This document shows, in pieces, positions 19,865 to 28,621 of a stretch of DNA of 64,000 nucleotides; positions within the stretch are counted from its first letter, which is position 1, and each line of letters begins with the position of its first letter. This DNA comes from Macrococcus carouselicus (GTDB lineage Bacteria > Bacillota > Bacilli > Staphylococcales > Staphylococcaceae). Position numbers and translations under genes: made by a program. The notes beneath the pieces were generated by a model. The model saw nothing but the letters and a program-made list of their open reading frames with translations, was not told where the DNA came from and searched no databases. Location of the stretch: positions 310,001 through 374,000 of the forward strand of contig NZ_SCWD01000001.1 of assembly GCF_004359515.1 (NCBI RefSeq). The letters are read 5' to 3'.

Positions 19865-20453
19865 ATTGTAGTTCAATCAGCTGCATAAAGACCTCTTCAA
19901 CTTCCTGCAGAAAAGCCTTGTCAGAGGTCAGAGCGTTATCATCCGGCTTATAGATTCTGCCGAATAGCAGTTCCCCTTTCTTGATGTTCTTCAGACGCCG
20001 GAGACCTTCAGCAAGGGTATCCGCTTCAATCTTCTCGCACGCTTCCTTCATATGATCCTTTTTCATGATGAAGTCATCGAGTGACAGGATGATATCCTTT
20101 TTCTCAGCTAGTCTGTCAGCTAGACGGGCTTTTTCAGGCGATTCGTAAATGACGCCATACAGCACGAAGACATGTGAGCTGAACAGACCGATCTGAAAAT
20201 GAGGCAGCATTTTGTAGCCGCGCTTACTGGTTGAGAAGGCGACCCATGTGTCATCAGGCGGATTGGTCGTGCGACGCAAATGTTTCGCGACATGAGGATA
20301 GTAGGTCTCACCCGTATGCGTTGTCAGAAAGTCTGCAAAATAGTCGCCGAGATGATTCAGTTTGGGGCGTGTCGTTTCAATCAGAGCAGCCATCCGGTTT
20401 TCAAGGCCGTCAATCTGAAAGACATTAAAGTCATCTTGAGTAAAGTGGTACAT
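19863..20453 (-). CDS. yktB: UPF0637 (DUF1054) family protein YktB
   Basis: A 196-residue cytoplasmic protein recognised as YktB/UPF0637 by its overall sequence, including WVAFSTSKRGYKMLPHFQIG near residue 70 and the predicted globular alpha/beta fold. Its start is the third of three consecutive ATG codons, the one properly spaced from GGAGG. It is divergent from suhB. The family is structurally known but its biochemical role is not established. Confidence 0.85.
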   Translation of the reverse strand: MYHFTQDDFNVFQIDGLENRMAALIETTRPKLNHLGDYFADFLTTHTGETYYPHVAKHLRRTTNPPDDTWVAFSTSKRGYKMLPHFQIGLFSSHVFVLYGVIYESPEKARLADRLAEKKDIILSLDDFIMKKDHMKEACEKIEADTLAEGLRRLKNIKKGELLFGRIYKPDDNALTSDKAFLQEVEEVFMQLIELQ

Positions 20454-20480
20454 CATCATCCTCCGTTCGTGTCTACATAG

Positions 20481-20500
20481 TCCAATTAATTTTGATTGGA
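20481..20500. promoter_or_regulatory. Inverted repeat in the yktB/suhB divergent promoter region
   Basis: TCCAAT and ATTGGA form 6-bp arms around an 8-bp AT-rich centre in the 90-bp divergent gap. It lies just upstream of a TATAAT -10 (20513-20518) that probably serves suhB. A regulator binding site is possible. Confidence 0.35.
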
Positions 20501-20543
20501 AGTTGACTCATGTATAATAGAATTAAATCAAGGAGGAACGCTT

Positions 20544-21365
20544 ATGTCAATATACGAATTCGCAAAATCCATTGCGCTTCTTGCGGGCGAGAGAATAAGA
20601 GAAGAGCTGTCGCAGGAACTGATCATAGAAACGAAATCCAATCCAAATGACCTGGTGACCAATATGGACAAGGCGACTGAAGTCTTTCTGGTTGACCGGA
20701 TTAAAGAGACTTATCCTGACCACCATATCATCGGTGAGGAGGGTCACGGTAAGGACATCACGTCAGCAGACGGCTACCTTTGGATAATCGATCCGATTGA
20801 CGGTACGTTGAACTTTGTCCATCAGCAGCAGAATTTCGCCATCTCCATCGGCATTTTCCATAACGGCGAGAAATATGCAGGGGTCATCTATGACGTCATG
20901 AACGATAAGCTGTATCATGCGGAAGCTGGGAAAGGCGCTTATCTGAATGAGGAGAAGCTGCCGATGCTCAAAAATACCGCGCTCGTCACATCGATTATTT
21001 CGATGAATCCGAACTGGCTGACGAAGGACCGTACGCGTGAGATGTATGTGCCGATCATCAGAACCGCCCGCAGTGCAAGAAGCTACGGCTCAGCTGCGCT
21101 TGACTTCGCCTATGTGGCCCTCGGCATTATTGACAGCTATATCACACTCAGGCTGCATCCATGGGATTTTGCAGGTGGACTGATCATCGCTGAGGAAGTC
21201 GGGGCGGTTGTCAGCAATCAGCTCGGTGAGAAACTTGATCCTCTTCATTCCAATTCGATTCTTGTCGCCAACCAAACGCTCCACCAGGAACTGCTGGCAG
21301 ACTATCTGCTGCCCTTCGAATCTCATTTAAGGCTGATTCATAGCGGACCGTTCTCACATAGATAA
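20544..21365 (+). CDS. suhB: Inositol monophosphatase family protein
   Basis: A 273-residue Mg2+-dependent phosphatase of the inositol monophosphatase/FIG superfamily. The metal motif GEEG appears as IIGEEGHG near residue 66, motif WIIDPIDGTLNFVH near 85, and the C-terminal WDFAGG near 212. Substrates may be inositol phosphate, other sugar phosphates or NADP-type compounds. Start at ATG 20544 follows AGGAGG; the reading frame extends upstream without a ribosome site. The last 28 bp overlap the 3' end of the convergent gene. Confidence 0.92.
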   Translation: MSIYEFAKSIALLAGERIREELSQELIIETKSNPNDLVTNMDKATEVFLVDRIKETYPDHHIIGEEGHGKDITSADGYLWIIDPIDGTLNFVHQQQNFAISIGIFHNGEKYAGVIYDVMNDKLYHAEAGKGAYLNEEKLPMLKNTALVTSIISMNPNWLTKDRTREMYVPIIRTARSARSYGSAALDFAYVALGIIDSYITLRLHPWDFAGGLIIAEEVGAVVSNQLGEKLDPLHSNSILVANQTLHQELLADYLLPFESHLRLIHSGPFSHR

Positions 21366-22225
21366 TAGGTCCCTTTCGTCTTACCTGCCGGACTGAAATG
21401 TTTCTTCAACAGTGAAGCGACTTTAGTGGCAGGTATTTTTTTGTTGCACCACTTGTACATGATGCCTTTTGTCAGACGGCTGTCCGGGAACAGCGACAGA
21501 TATTCTCTTGCGGCCGTGACGAATGCCTGGTCAAGTGTCGAAATCTGACGGCATTTCTGGCACAGGATGAGGTGATGATGATAATTGAAGTCAGACAGCT
21601 GACCGCAGTGGGGACATCTGAGACCGTTCTGGACAGCAGCAGGAATTCTGACCGGTGCCTCCGGTGTATGGCTGAGGCGGGCGGCATAATCATTCATACT
21701 GGTATCAGGTGAAGTCATCTGACTGAAATAAGCGGAGAGGTCGTGTATGGTCAGAATCTGCTGCCTGCTGGAATGGAGGTCAAGTTCGAAGTCACGGCTC
21801 AGACAGACGCAGCGCAGCTGGATGTTCAGCGAGCGGTCCATGAGATACTGGATGCCAAGCTTCGTGCTCATCAGCTGTGCAAGGTCATCCCGCACTGTGC
21901 ACGAGAAGAATTCAGTCAGCATGCCCTGATGATTGAGTGTATGAAGTCCGCGGTAATCGTTCAGCTTGAGGAGATGAATCGTTTCTGCTTCAACGAGAAT
22001 AAGATTCAATGAGATTTCCTGATGATAGTCGGCATATGAGTAATGCCAGATGACATCGACTTTTTCCAGCAGTTCCTGCGGCATGAGTGTCTCGAAGTAA
22101 TCCTCCAGCTCCTTCTGCTTGATGAGCGCCTGGAGTTCGTGCTGTTCTTTATCGGTTAAGGGAATTCGGTGACGCAGCGCCTCCAGCCGTTCCAGTGCCG
22201 GATAGGTCCTTTTTTTAACAATCAT
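21338..22225 (-). CDS. Conserved hypothetical protein with NERD-like N-terminus and zinc ribbon
   Basis: A 295-residue soluble protein. Residues 60-100 (YADYHQEISLNLILVE then LLKLNDYRG) resemble the core of the nuclease-related NERD domain, but the expected catalytic Asp and Glu-x-Lys are only partly recognisable, so activity is doubtful. A zinc-ribbon CPHC...CQKC lies near residues 203-228, and a basic C-terminus follows. Genes of this kind occur next to suhB in staphylococci. The convergent stop lies inside suhB (28 bp overlap). The NERD assignment is tentative. Confidence 0.6.
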   Translation of the reverse strand: MIVKKRTYPALERLEALRHRIPLTDKEQHELQALIKQKELEDYFETLMPQELLEKVDVIWHYSYADYHQEISLNLILVEAETIHLLKLNDYRGLHTLNHQGMLTEFFSCTVRDDLAQLMSTKLGIQYLMDRSLNIQLRCVCLSRDFELDLHSSRQQILTIHDLSAYFSQMTSPDTSMNDYAARLSHTPEAPVRIPAAVQNGLRCPHCGQLSDFNYHHHLILCQKCRQISTLDQAFVTAAREYLSLFPDSRLTKGIMYKWCNKKIPATKVASLLKKHFSPAGKTKGTYYLCENGPL

Positions 22226-22301
22226 GTCAATCGCTCCTTTCGATTACAATTTATAATGAAAGAAGCATTCTGACAAATCGCAGAATTTGATGAAAATAAC
22301 A

Positions 22302-22338
22302 GAAAGCACAGCAGTTTCTGATAAACTGCTGTGCTTTC
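22302..22338 (-). terminator. Hairpin terminator downstream of ylaF-like gene
   Basis: A perfect 16-bp stem (GAAAGCACAGCAGTTT and complement) with loop CTGAT. On the minus strand it is followed by a loosely U-rich stretch, consistent with termination of the small gene at 22378-22563. Confidence 0.75.
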
Positions 22339-22377
22339 GTCATATTCTGCGTAAAAATAATGAAATTTGAAGAAAAA

Positions 22378-22563
22378 CTACAGCCAGTTATTTTCGCGGT
22401 ATTTTCTCTTCAGCGTGAAACCGGCCCCGAAAACAGCGATGAAAAGAATGAAACTGATCAGCATGATGAGCAGGCTGTTTTCTGCGATGCCGGCACTGAA
22501 ACCGACCATGCAGAGGACAGCAAGAACTGCCAGCAGCAGGAAGATAGATTTGCTTTTCTTCAT
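22378..22563 (-). CDS. Small membrane protein, YlaF-like (DUF5325)
   Basis: A 61-residue protein with two membrane helices and a basic C-terminus (KRKYRENNWL). It starts MKKSKSIFLLLAVLAVLCMV. Size, two-helix layout and position next to typA match YlaF of Bacillus. The ATG at 22563 follows GAAGGGATT; an upstream in-frame ATG lacks good spacing. It is divergent from typA. Function unknown. Confidence 0.72.
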   Translation of the reverse strand: MKKSKSIFLLLAVLAVLCMVGFSAGIAENSLLIMLISFILFIAVFGAGFTLKRKYRENNWL

Positions 22564-22599
22564 ATTAATCCCTTCGTACAGCAATATAGTATAAATCTC

Positions 22600-22619
22600 T
22601 GATATATGCTATAATATCA
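22600..22619 (+). promoter_or_regulatory. Extended -10 promoter of typA within an inverted repeat
   Basis: An extended -10 element TGCTATAAT lies at 22607-22615. It is embedded in an inverted repeat TGATAT / ATATCA (8-bp centre), which could be an operator overlapping the -10. Confidence 0.5.
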
Positions 22620-22658
22620 CAGTTACATAATAAACTGTAGATGTGAAAGGGACATACA

Positions 22659-24503
22659 ATGACAAATTACAGAGAAGATGTGCGTAACATTGCCATCATC
22701 GCCCACGTTGACCACGGTAAAACAACCCTAGTAGACGAACTATTAAAACAATCCGGTATTTTCCGCGCAAATGAACACGTAGAAGAACGTGCAATGGATT
22801 CCAATGACCTTGAAAGAGAACGTGGTATCACTATTTTAGCGAAAAACACTGCAATCGATTATAAAGGAACACGTATCAATATCCTGGACACGCCAGGTCA
22901 CGCCGATTTCGGCGGAGAAGTTGAACGTATCATGAAAATGGTGGACGGTGTCGTTCTTGTCGTTGATGCTTACGAAGGCACGATGCCTCAGACGCGCTTC
23001 GTACTGAAGAAAGCACTTGAACAGAACCTGAAACCTGTAGTTGTCGTCAACAAGATCGACAAACCGTCAGCACGTCCTGAAGCAGTTCTTGACGAAGTCT
23101 ATGATCTGTTCATCGAGCTTGATGCCAATGATGAGCAGCTTGACTTCCCGGTCGTATACGCAAGTGCGATCAACGGTACTGCAAGTCTCGACGCCAGCCA
23201 GCAGGATGAGAACATGCAATGTCTGTATGAAACAATCCTGGAATATGTACCGGCTCCGGTCGATAACCGCGATGAGCCACTCCAGTTCCAGACAGCACTC
23301 CTTGACTACAATGACTACGTCGGCCGTATCGGTATCGGCCGTGTCTTCCGCGGTACGATGGAAGTCGGTCAGCAGGTCGCGCTCATCAAAATTGACGGCA
23401 CAGTCAAAAACTTCCGTGTGACTAAGATCTTCGGTTTCTTCGGATTAGCGCGTGTCGAAATCGACAAAGCTTATCCGGGCGACCTGATCGCTGTATCAGG
23501 GATGGAGGATATCAACGTCGGTGAAACAGTGACACCGGTTGACCATCAGGAAGCACTGCCGGTACTGCGCATCGATGAGCCGACCCTGCAGATGACATTC
23601 TCAGTGAACAATTCACCGTTCGCAGGTAAAGAAGGGAAATTCGTCACAGCCCGTAACATCCAGGACCGTCTTGAGTCACAGCTTGAAACAGACGTATCAT
23701 TACGTGTTGAATCAGTTGGACCTGACGCATGGACAGTATCAGGGCGTGGTGAACTTCACTTATCCATCCTGATTGAGAACATGCGCCGTGAGGGCTTTGA
23801 ACTTCAGGTATCCAAACCGGAAGTCATCATCAAAGAGATTGAAGGCAAGAAATATGAGCCATATGAACGCGTACAGATTGATGTGCCTGAAGAGAACACA
23901 GGTTCAGTCATCGAATCACTCGGAACACGTAAAGGTGAAATGGTGGATATGAGCACATCAAACGGTCAGACACGTCTGATCTTCAACGTACCTGCACGTG
24001 GCCTGATCGGTTACCGTACAGAGTTCATGTCTATGACACGCGGTTATGGTATCCTGAACCATACATTCGATGAATACCGTCCGTACCTTCGTGGTCGTAT
24101 CGGTGGCCGTCACAATGGTGTCCTTGTCTCAATGGACAAAGGGGTTGCAAGTACTTATGCGATTCTGGCACTTGAGGACCGCGGTACCAACTTCATGGAA
24201 CCGGGGACTGAAGTATACGAAGGCATGATTGTCGGCGAAAACTCACGTGACAATGACTTAACTGTCAACATCACAAAAGTGAAAGCGGCAAACAACATCC
24301 GTTCAGCGACTAAAGAACAGACCACTACAATGAAAAAACCAAGAATCATGACACTTGAAGAAGCGCTTGAATATATCAATGACGATGAATTACTTGAGGT
24401 GACACCTGAGTCCATTCGTCTCAGAAAGAAAACGCTTGATAAAGCACAACGTGAACGTGAGCAGAAGAAAGCAAAAGCTGCGTCATTAGCGGAAGAGGAA
24501 TAA
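22659..24503 (+). CDS. typA: Translational GTPase TypA/BipA
   Basis: TypA, 614 residues, is a ribosome-associated GTPase involved in 50S assembly and stress or cold adaptation. G motifs: G1 AHVDHGKTT near residue 15, G2 RGITI near 54, G3 [11 protein letters not shown] near 75, G4 NKID near 130 and G5 SA near 167. EF-G-like domains II, III and V follow, then the BipA-specific C-terminal domain. It begins a likely operon with the YlaH-like gene one base downstream. Confidence 0.97.
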   Translation: MTNYREDVRNIAIIAHVDHGKTTLVDELLKQSGIFRANEHVEERAMDSNDLERERGITILAKNTAIDYKGTRINILDTPGHADFGGEVERIMKMVDGVVLVVDAYEGTMPQTRFVLKKALEQNLKPVVVVNKIDKPSARPEAVLDEVYDLFIELDANDEQLDFPVVYASAINGTASLDASQQDENMQCLYETILEYVPAPVDNRDEPLQFQTALLDYNDYVGRIGIGRVFRGTMEVGQQVALIKIDGTVKNFRVTKIFGFFGLARVEIDKAYPGDLIAVSGMEDINVGETVTPVDHQEALPVLRIDEPTLQMTFSVNNSPFAGKEGKFVTARNIQDRLESQLETDVSLRVESVGPDAWTVSGRGELHLSILIENMRREGFELQVSKPEVIIKEIEGKKYEPYERVQIDVPEENTGSVIESLGTRKGEMVDMSTSNGQTRLIFNVPARGLIGYRTEFMSMTRGYGILNHTFDEYRPYLRGRIGGRHNGVLVSMDKGVASTYAILALEDRGTNFMEPGTEVYEGMIVGENSRDNDLTVNITKVKAANNIRSATKEQTTTMKKPRIMTLEEALEYINDDELLEVTPESIRLRKKTLDKAQREREQKKAKAASLAEEE

Positions 24504-24504
24504 G

Positions 24505-24834
24505 ATGCTCGGCTTAAGTAAAGGTGTCAGCACGAATCCGTCCGAACGTCTGTCATTTCTTGCGAAGCTCTTTCAGGTGGATACACATCCACAGCAAGGG
24601 ATGTGGATGCTTCTGATTGCCATCTTTATCTTAAGTGCGATTGTCTATCACTTAGGCTTTGCGCGTAAGCTGAAGCTCTGGCAGAATATCGTCATCTACG
24701 TTCTGCTGTTTCTCGGCTGTATCCTGCTGACGTTCCTTGCGGTCTTCCTGCCGGTGGGAGAGAGTCTGATACTCGCTGCCATCGTCTTCGGTCTCTATAG
24801 ACTGAGACTGCATAACGAACGAAAAGAGAAATAG
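24505..24834 (+). CDS. YlaH-like membrane protein
   Basis: A 109-residue membrane protein with three hydrophobic helices (about 34-54, 62-82 and 86-100) and a charged C-terminus. It starts one base after the typA stop, the same arrangement as ylaG-ylaH in Bacillus, so translation is probably coupled. Family: YlaH-like. Function unknown. Confidence 0.8.
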   Translation: MLGLSKGVSTNPSERLSFLAKLFQVDTHPQQGMWMLLIAIFILSAIVYHLGFARKLKLWQNIVIYVLLFLGCILLTFLAVFLPVGESLILAAIVFGLYRLRLHNERKEK

Positions 24835-24838
24835 AATG

Positions 24839-24870
24839 AAAGGCCCGCACAGCGCTGTGCGGGCCTTTTA
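24839..24870 (+). terminator. Terminator after ylaH-like gene
   Basis: A nearly uninterrupted palindrome: AAAGGCCCGCACAGC and its complement, followed by T4. Symmetry lets it also serve the converging gene at 24904. Confidence 0.93.
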
Positions 24871-24903
24871 ATATGGGTTCGGGAACCGTGACAATGATAT
24901 CGA

Positions 24904-25392
24904 TCAGATCACTTCTATCGCATTGACGTGCTCGATTTTCTGACTGTATTCACCGTCATACAGAAAGGCATCGACCATACCGTCCGCATACAGACGTTTG
25001 CCGTCCTTTGAGAACTGGAAGAAGAGTTTACCGACATCCTCCAGTCGGATATCTTCATGCTCGCTGCCGTTTGACAGTCGGATGACTGTCGCATCAGCTG
25101 CGGGTTCTGTGATCTTGATGAAAGGTTCGAGGTTGATGACATAGGTGCTTTCCAGCAGCTGCTGTTTCTTATATTTTTTCTCCGAATTCAATGTCGGGGG
25201 TTTCGCGCCGCCCTCCAGGATGTCACGGTTCCACGCTTTATTATCCTTGAATGAAATCGGCTCAACCCCTGATATTTTACCGGCTTCCATCTCCTCGATG
25301 GTCACTTTGCGGTCATCGAAGATCCATGTGGATGGATCAAGTGTAATTCTGAATCTGACGTTACCTTGTATTTGTATGATCAAGTCATTCAC
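24904..25392 (-). CDS. Conserved hypothetical protein (possibly YlaL-like)
   Basis: A 162-residue soluble protein starting MNDLIIQIQGNVRFRITLDP. It has predicted beta-rich structure, a Lys-rich middle part, and no signal or membrane segment. A good AAGGAGTGA site precedes the ATG. Its place before ylaN suggests a YlaL counterpart, but I cannot confirm that by sequence. Function unknown. Confidence 0.7.
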   Translation of the reverse strand: MNDLIIQIQGNVRFRITLDPSTWIFDDRKVTIEEMEAGKISGVEPISFKDNKAWNRDILEGGAKPPTLNSEKKYKKQQLLESTYVINLEPFIKITEPAADATVIRLSNGSEHEDIRLEDVGKLFFQFSKDGKRLYADGMVDAFLYDGEYSQKIEHVNAIEVI

Positions 25393-25496
25393 TCCTTCAG
25401 CCTTATTCTATCATAGCAGCCCTGAGTCATGTACTTTTGCTTGATTTTTAGGGAGGGCTACTATAAACTTTTAAAGTATAGAAGAAAAAGGGGTGT

Positions 25497-25775
25497 ATGT
25501 CTATGGAAACAATTGATTACAAACAACAGGCATATGACCAGCTTAATCAGGATGCAGAAAAAATACTGCAGCTGATCAAAGTTCAGATGGATAACTTAAC
25601 GATGCCCCAATGCCCGCTTTACGAAGAGGTCCTGGATACCCAGATGTATGGTCTCAGTAAAGAGGTTGAGTTCGCTGCCAAGCTCGGGCTTATTGATAAA
25701 GAGTTTGGAAAGACCTTGTTATCCGGCCTGGAAAAAGAGCTTTCCAAGCTGCATGATGCATTTACAAATGTCTAG
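25497..25775 (+). CDS. ylaN: YlaN family protein (UPF0358)
   Basis: A 92-residue helical protein with the strongly conserved block [20 protein letters not shown] near residues 30-49. YlaN is essential in some Firmicutes under iron limitation and has been linked to the Fur regulator and Fe-S supply. Two ATGs (25497, 25503) are possible; the first is given. A TACTATAAA-like -10 lies about 40 bp upstream. ftsW follows. Confidence 0.93.
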   Translation: MSMETIDYKQQAYDQLNQDAEKILQLIKVQMDNLTMPQCPLYEEVLDTQMYGLSKEVEFAAKLGLIDKEFGKTLLSGLEKELSKLHDAFTNV

Positions 25776-25821
25776 AGCGTGTGCTTTAGACTATTTTTTA
25801 TTAGAATTGAGTGGTTGAACT

Positions 25822-27018
25822 GTGAATCAAGTAAGAAGATTCTTTAAATATATAAGAGATTATTCCAAGTATGTCGACTTCTCACTGCTCATCGCCTATA
25901 TCGTGCTCTGTCTGATCGGGCTGGTGATGATTTACAGTGCGAGCATGATCGGTGGTCCGAGAGGCATGCTGTCCGGCGCCGGTGCTGTCAGCTCGACCTA
26001 TTTCTATAAGCGGCAGCTGTTCTCGATCATCCTCAGTTTCGGCATCGTTTTCTTTATGACGTATTTTATGCACATCAACATCATCAAGAATAAGCGGGTG
26101 CAACAGGGATCTATCTTCGCCGTACTGGTGCTGCTCGTCCTGACGATGCTCTTCGGTATTGAAGTCAATGGCTCCAAGAGCTGGCTGCCGACAGGCATCA
26201 TGATGATACAGCCGTCTGAATTCCTGAAGATTGTGACCATCATCTATCTCGCCTACATTTATGACAAGAAGAAGAACCTCAATCAGATGAGTGTTGATCT
26301 GGTGTCACCGATTATTCTGATCGGTTTCTGTTCAGGGCTCGTTCTGCTGCAGCCTGACTTCGGGTCGACGATGCTGGTCTTTATGATCGTCATCTGCATC
26401 CTGATGTACTCAGGTATTGCGTTCGGCACGATGGTCAAGACGGCGGGCGCGCTGGTGGGTGTGGCCTGTCTCGCGTTCCTCTATAGTTTTGTCACGAACG
26501 GCAGCCTGCTGACCCCTCACCAGGTCGCGCGTTTTGAAGTGCTGAAGAATCCGTTCAAGGATGAGAGCGGTATCGGCTATCATCTGTCGAACTCACTCAT
26601 GGCGATCGGCAACGGCGGACTGTTCGGTCGCGGTCTCGGCAACGGCATTATGAAACTCGGCTATCTGCCGGAACCGCATACGGACTTCATCTTCGCGGTT
26701 ATCGCAGAGGAACTGGGGCTCGTCGGTGTCATTCTCATCATCGCGCTGCTCTTCTTCATCGTCTACAAAGGCTTCTTGTATGCAGCGCTTGCAACGTCGA
26801 TGTTCTATCGTCTGATCTGCATCGGTGCGGCGAGCTATATCGGCATCCAGGCGTTTATCAACCTGGGCGGTGTTGTGGGTCTCATACCACTGACGGGTGT
26901 ACCGCTGCCGTTCCTCAGCTACGGGGGTTCCAGCATGCTCAGTCTGTCGATTGCAATCGGTCTCCTGCTGATGGCTTCCAAGCATGTCAAACAGGAAGCT
27001 GAAAATAACAGGCGATAA
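25822..27018 (+). CDS. ftsW: Septal peptidoglycan glycosyltransferase FtsW
   Basis: A SEDS-family membrane protein, 398 residues, with about ten helices. It polymerises lipid II into glycan strands at the septum with a partner transpeptidase (probably the PBP1 encoded at 51662). Signature segments: LQPDFGSTM near residue 180, ending in the catalytic Asp region, and PFLSYGGSSM near 360. It begins with GTG after a weak ribosome site. A second FtsW/RodA-like gene is not in the window. Confidence 0.95.
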   Translation: MNQVRRFFKYIRDYSKYVDFSLLIAYIVLCLIGLVMIYSASMIGGPRGMLSGAGAVSSTYFYKRQLFSIILSFGIVFFMTYFMHINIIKNKRVQQGSIFAVLVLLVLTMLFGIEVNGSKSWLPTGIMMIQPSEFLKIVTIIYLAYIYDKKKNLNQMSVDLVSPIILIGFCSGLVLLQPDFGSTMLVFMIVICILMYSGIAFGTMVKTAGALVGVACLAFLYSFVTNGSLLTPHQVARFEVLKNPFKDESGIGYHLSNSLMAIGNGGLFGRGLGNGIMKLGYLPEPHTDFIFAVIAEELGLVGVILIIALLFFIVYKGFLYAALATSMFYRLICIGAASYIGIQAFINLGGVVGLIPLTGVPLPFLSYGGSSMLSLSIAIGLLLMASKHVKQEAENNRR

Positions 27019-27077
27019 GTGACCGTCTTATGGCGGGTCGCGTCAATCATCTCGTTCTTATATTAAATTATAATAAA

Positions 27078-27106
27078 CGTGTCAGCAGGGCTGGCATGTT
27101 TTTTTA
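27078..27106 (+). terminator. Terminator after ftsW
   Basis: A 9-bp stem with two G-U pairs (CGTGTCAGC / GCTGGCATG), loop AGG, then T7. Confidence 0.85.
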
Positions 27107-27111
27107 ATTAA

Positions 27112-27392
27112 GGTCAGCCTGCACTGAAGACGCGACCAGGTGATGTCGTCGACTTCAAGGCAGAACTGGAAAGTATAGCAATCCTTGATTCCCGGCTCTT
27201 CTTCTACGCAATGGAGAAAATGGATGTCGTCAGCATCACGATCGAAGAAGGTAAGACACTGATATCAGCATCGGTCACGTTCATGCCGATGGTTCCAGGT
27301 GGGTCTATCTTGATATGAATGGTACGCCGCGTAAATGATAGGTCAAGGATATCAGTGTAGAGGCGGGCGGTTCAGTCAAGACCGTCTCGTCA
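27112..27392 (+). pseudogene. pycA: Decayed remnant of pyruvate carboxylase (pycA) C-terminal region
   Basis: This 420-bp gap has no intact gene, but its reading frames still show pyruvate carboxylase pieces. In one frame LKTRPGDVVDFKAEL is followed by ILDSRLFFYAMEKMDVVSI and EEGKTLI, matching the segment before the biotin domain (family pattern VLDTPTFFYG...IEIEQGKTLI). A +1 shift then gives DGSRWVYLDMNGTPRK, two stop codons (27336-27341), and VKDISVEAGG. The rest of the roughly 3.4-kb gene, including the biotin domain, is gone, and residues between the first two pieces are deleted. Position between ftsW and ctaA is exactly where intact pycA sits in Staphylococcus. Confidence 0.85.
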
Positions 27393-27407
27393 TAGAAGAC
27401 TAAAAAG

Positions 27408-27433
27408 ACACCCCGCAGAATATGCGGGGTGTT
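27408..27433 (-). terminator. Terminator for ctaA
   Basis: A 10-bp GC-rich stem (ACACCCCGCA / TGCGGGGTGT), loop of 5 nt. On the minus strand it is followed by TCTTTTTAG. Confidence 0.9.
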
Positions 27434-27438
27434 TCGAT

Positions 27439-28359
27439 TTATTGTCTGAGCTTAGCTCTCGAGATCAGCAAGATGAAGTAGCAGAGAAGTCCGAACAGCA
27501 GGGTGATGAATAAGGCATGGAGCAAGGCGATATAAAGATTGAGTTCAGTGAAAACAATCAGTGCACCGCTCATCACCTGCAGGCAGATCAGCATGAATGC
27601 AGTCAGATAACCATATTTGATCACTCTGTACTGTGCGTAGTTCTTAACAGCATGATAAGTGATATAAGCCAGCCATATGAAGAGTATACCTGCAAGTGTG
27701 CGATGACTCATCTGGACCCATTCATAGAAATTCTGGGGCAGCTGGAACTGTCCCTGCTGGCAGAGTGGCCATGTGGAGCAGGCAAGACTTGCCTTCGTAT
27801 GGCGGACAAGCGCACCGCTGTATATGACAAAGTAGATATAGCTGGTCAAAGCGACCGTGTGATAGCGCAGTTTATCATGGATGATGATTTTCTTCGCATC
27901 GAACTTCTGGTCGATTTCAAATATGAGCAGCATCAGGAGAAAGACAGCACTGAAACTGATCAGCGAAATACCGAAGTGAAGCGCCAGAATAAATTTATTC
28001 TGCTGCCAGATGACCGCAGCTGCGCCGATCAGCGCCTGTGCGAAGATAAAGGCGATACTCATGAAACAGAGGAATTTAGTCTCCCTTTTATAGCCGATAT
28101 ATTTCATGCTGAGGATGACGAGCCACGTCACAGAGATCAGCGCAAGACCGGATACACCGCGGTGCGCAAGTTCAATCAATGTTTCCTTCGGGATATGAGT
28201 CGGCACGATTTCGCCGTGACAGAGCGGCCAGCTGTTACCGCAGCCATCTGCTGAACCCGTTTTTGTCACCAGCGCGCCGCCGATCTGAACAAACAGCATC
28301 AGTATGGTTGTGAAAACTGAAAGCCATTTAAGATTCTTTTCTTTTAACAAAGCATTCAC
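27439..28359 (-). CDS. ctaA: Heme A synthase (COX15/CtaA)
   Basis: A 306-residue membrane protein with eight helices that oxidises heme O to heme A for the terminal oxidases. Two pseudo-repeats are visible. The N-terminal half has GCGNSWPLCHG (extracellular Cys pair near residue 40) and the heme-ligand motif ELAHRGVSG near 64. The second half has ACSTWPLC near 192 and MSHRTLAG near 216. It is divergent from ctaB, sharing a 262-bp promoter region. Confidence 0.96.
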   Translation of the reverse strand: MNALLKEKNLKWLSVFTTILMLFVQIGGALVTKTGSADGCGNSWPLCHGEIVPTHIPKETLIELAHRGVSGLALISVTWLVILSMKYIGYKRETKFLCFMSIAFIFAQALIGAAAVIWQQNKFILALHFGISLISFSAVFLLMLLIFEIDQKFDAKKIIIHDKLRYHTVALTSYIYFVIYSGALVRHTKASLACSTWPLCQQGQFQLPQNFYEWVQMSHRTLAGILFIWLAYITYHAVKNYAQYRVIKYGYLTAFMLICLQVMSGALIVFTELNLYIALLHALFITLLFGLLCYFILLISRAKLRQ

Positions 28360-28621
28360 CTCAAAAAATTCTTAGCGGTCATAAAATTCGCAGTCTGCGG
28401 ACCTTCTATATATGATAAAATAATAATTGGATAACAATGAATCAGTCCTAATCTATAGTATAGCAATGTTTAATCACTGTAAATGTGTCACCTCTGTGAA
28501 TATTGCGTCTCAATCAATTACAGTAAAATGTTATCATTTAATTTCTGAAATATATAGAATTTGTGTCAATTTTGATTTATTATTGTTATTATATGCGTCA
28601 GGTGTGTAAAGGAGGCTGGAA
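28360..28621. promoter_or_regulatory. Divergent promoter region between ctaA and ctaB
   Basis: A 262-bp AT-rich gap with no gene. A possible ctaB promoter is TTGTGT, 17 bp, TGTTAT near 28560-28590, followed by a GGAGG site. A TCAC-N4-GTGA inverted repeat lies near 28488-28499. No firm operator can be named. Confidence 0.4.

Noticed and set aside
27517-28254. 245-codon open frame antisense to ctaA
   Set aside because: Lies wholly inside the well-supported ctaA gene on the other strand, with no ribosome site or recognisable family; it is a codon-bias shadow.
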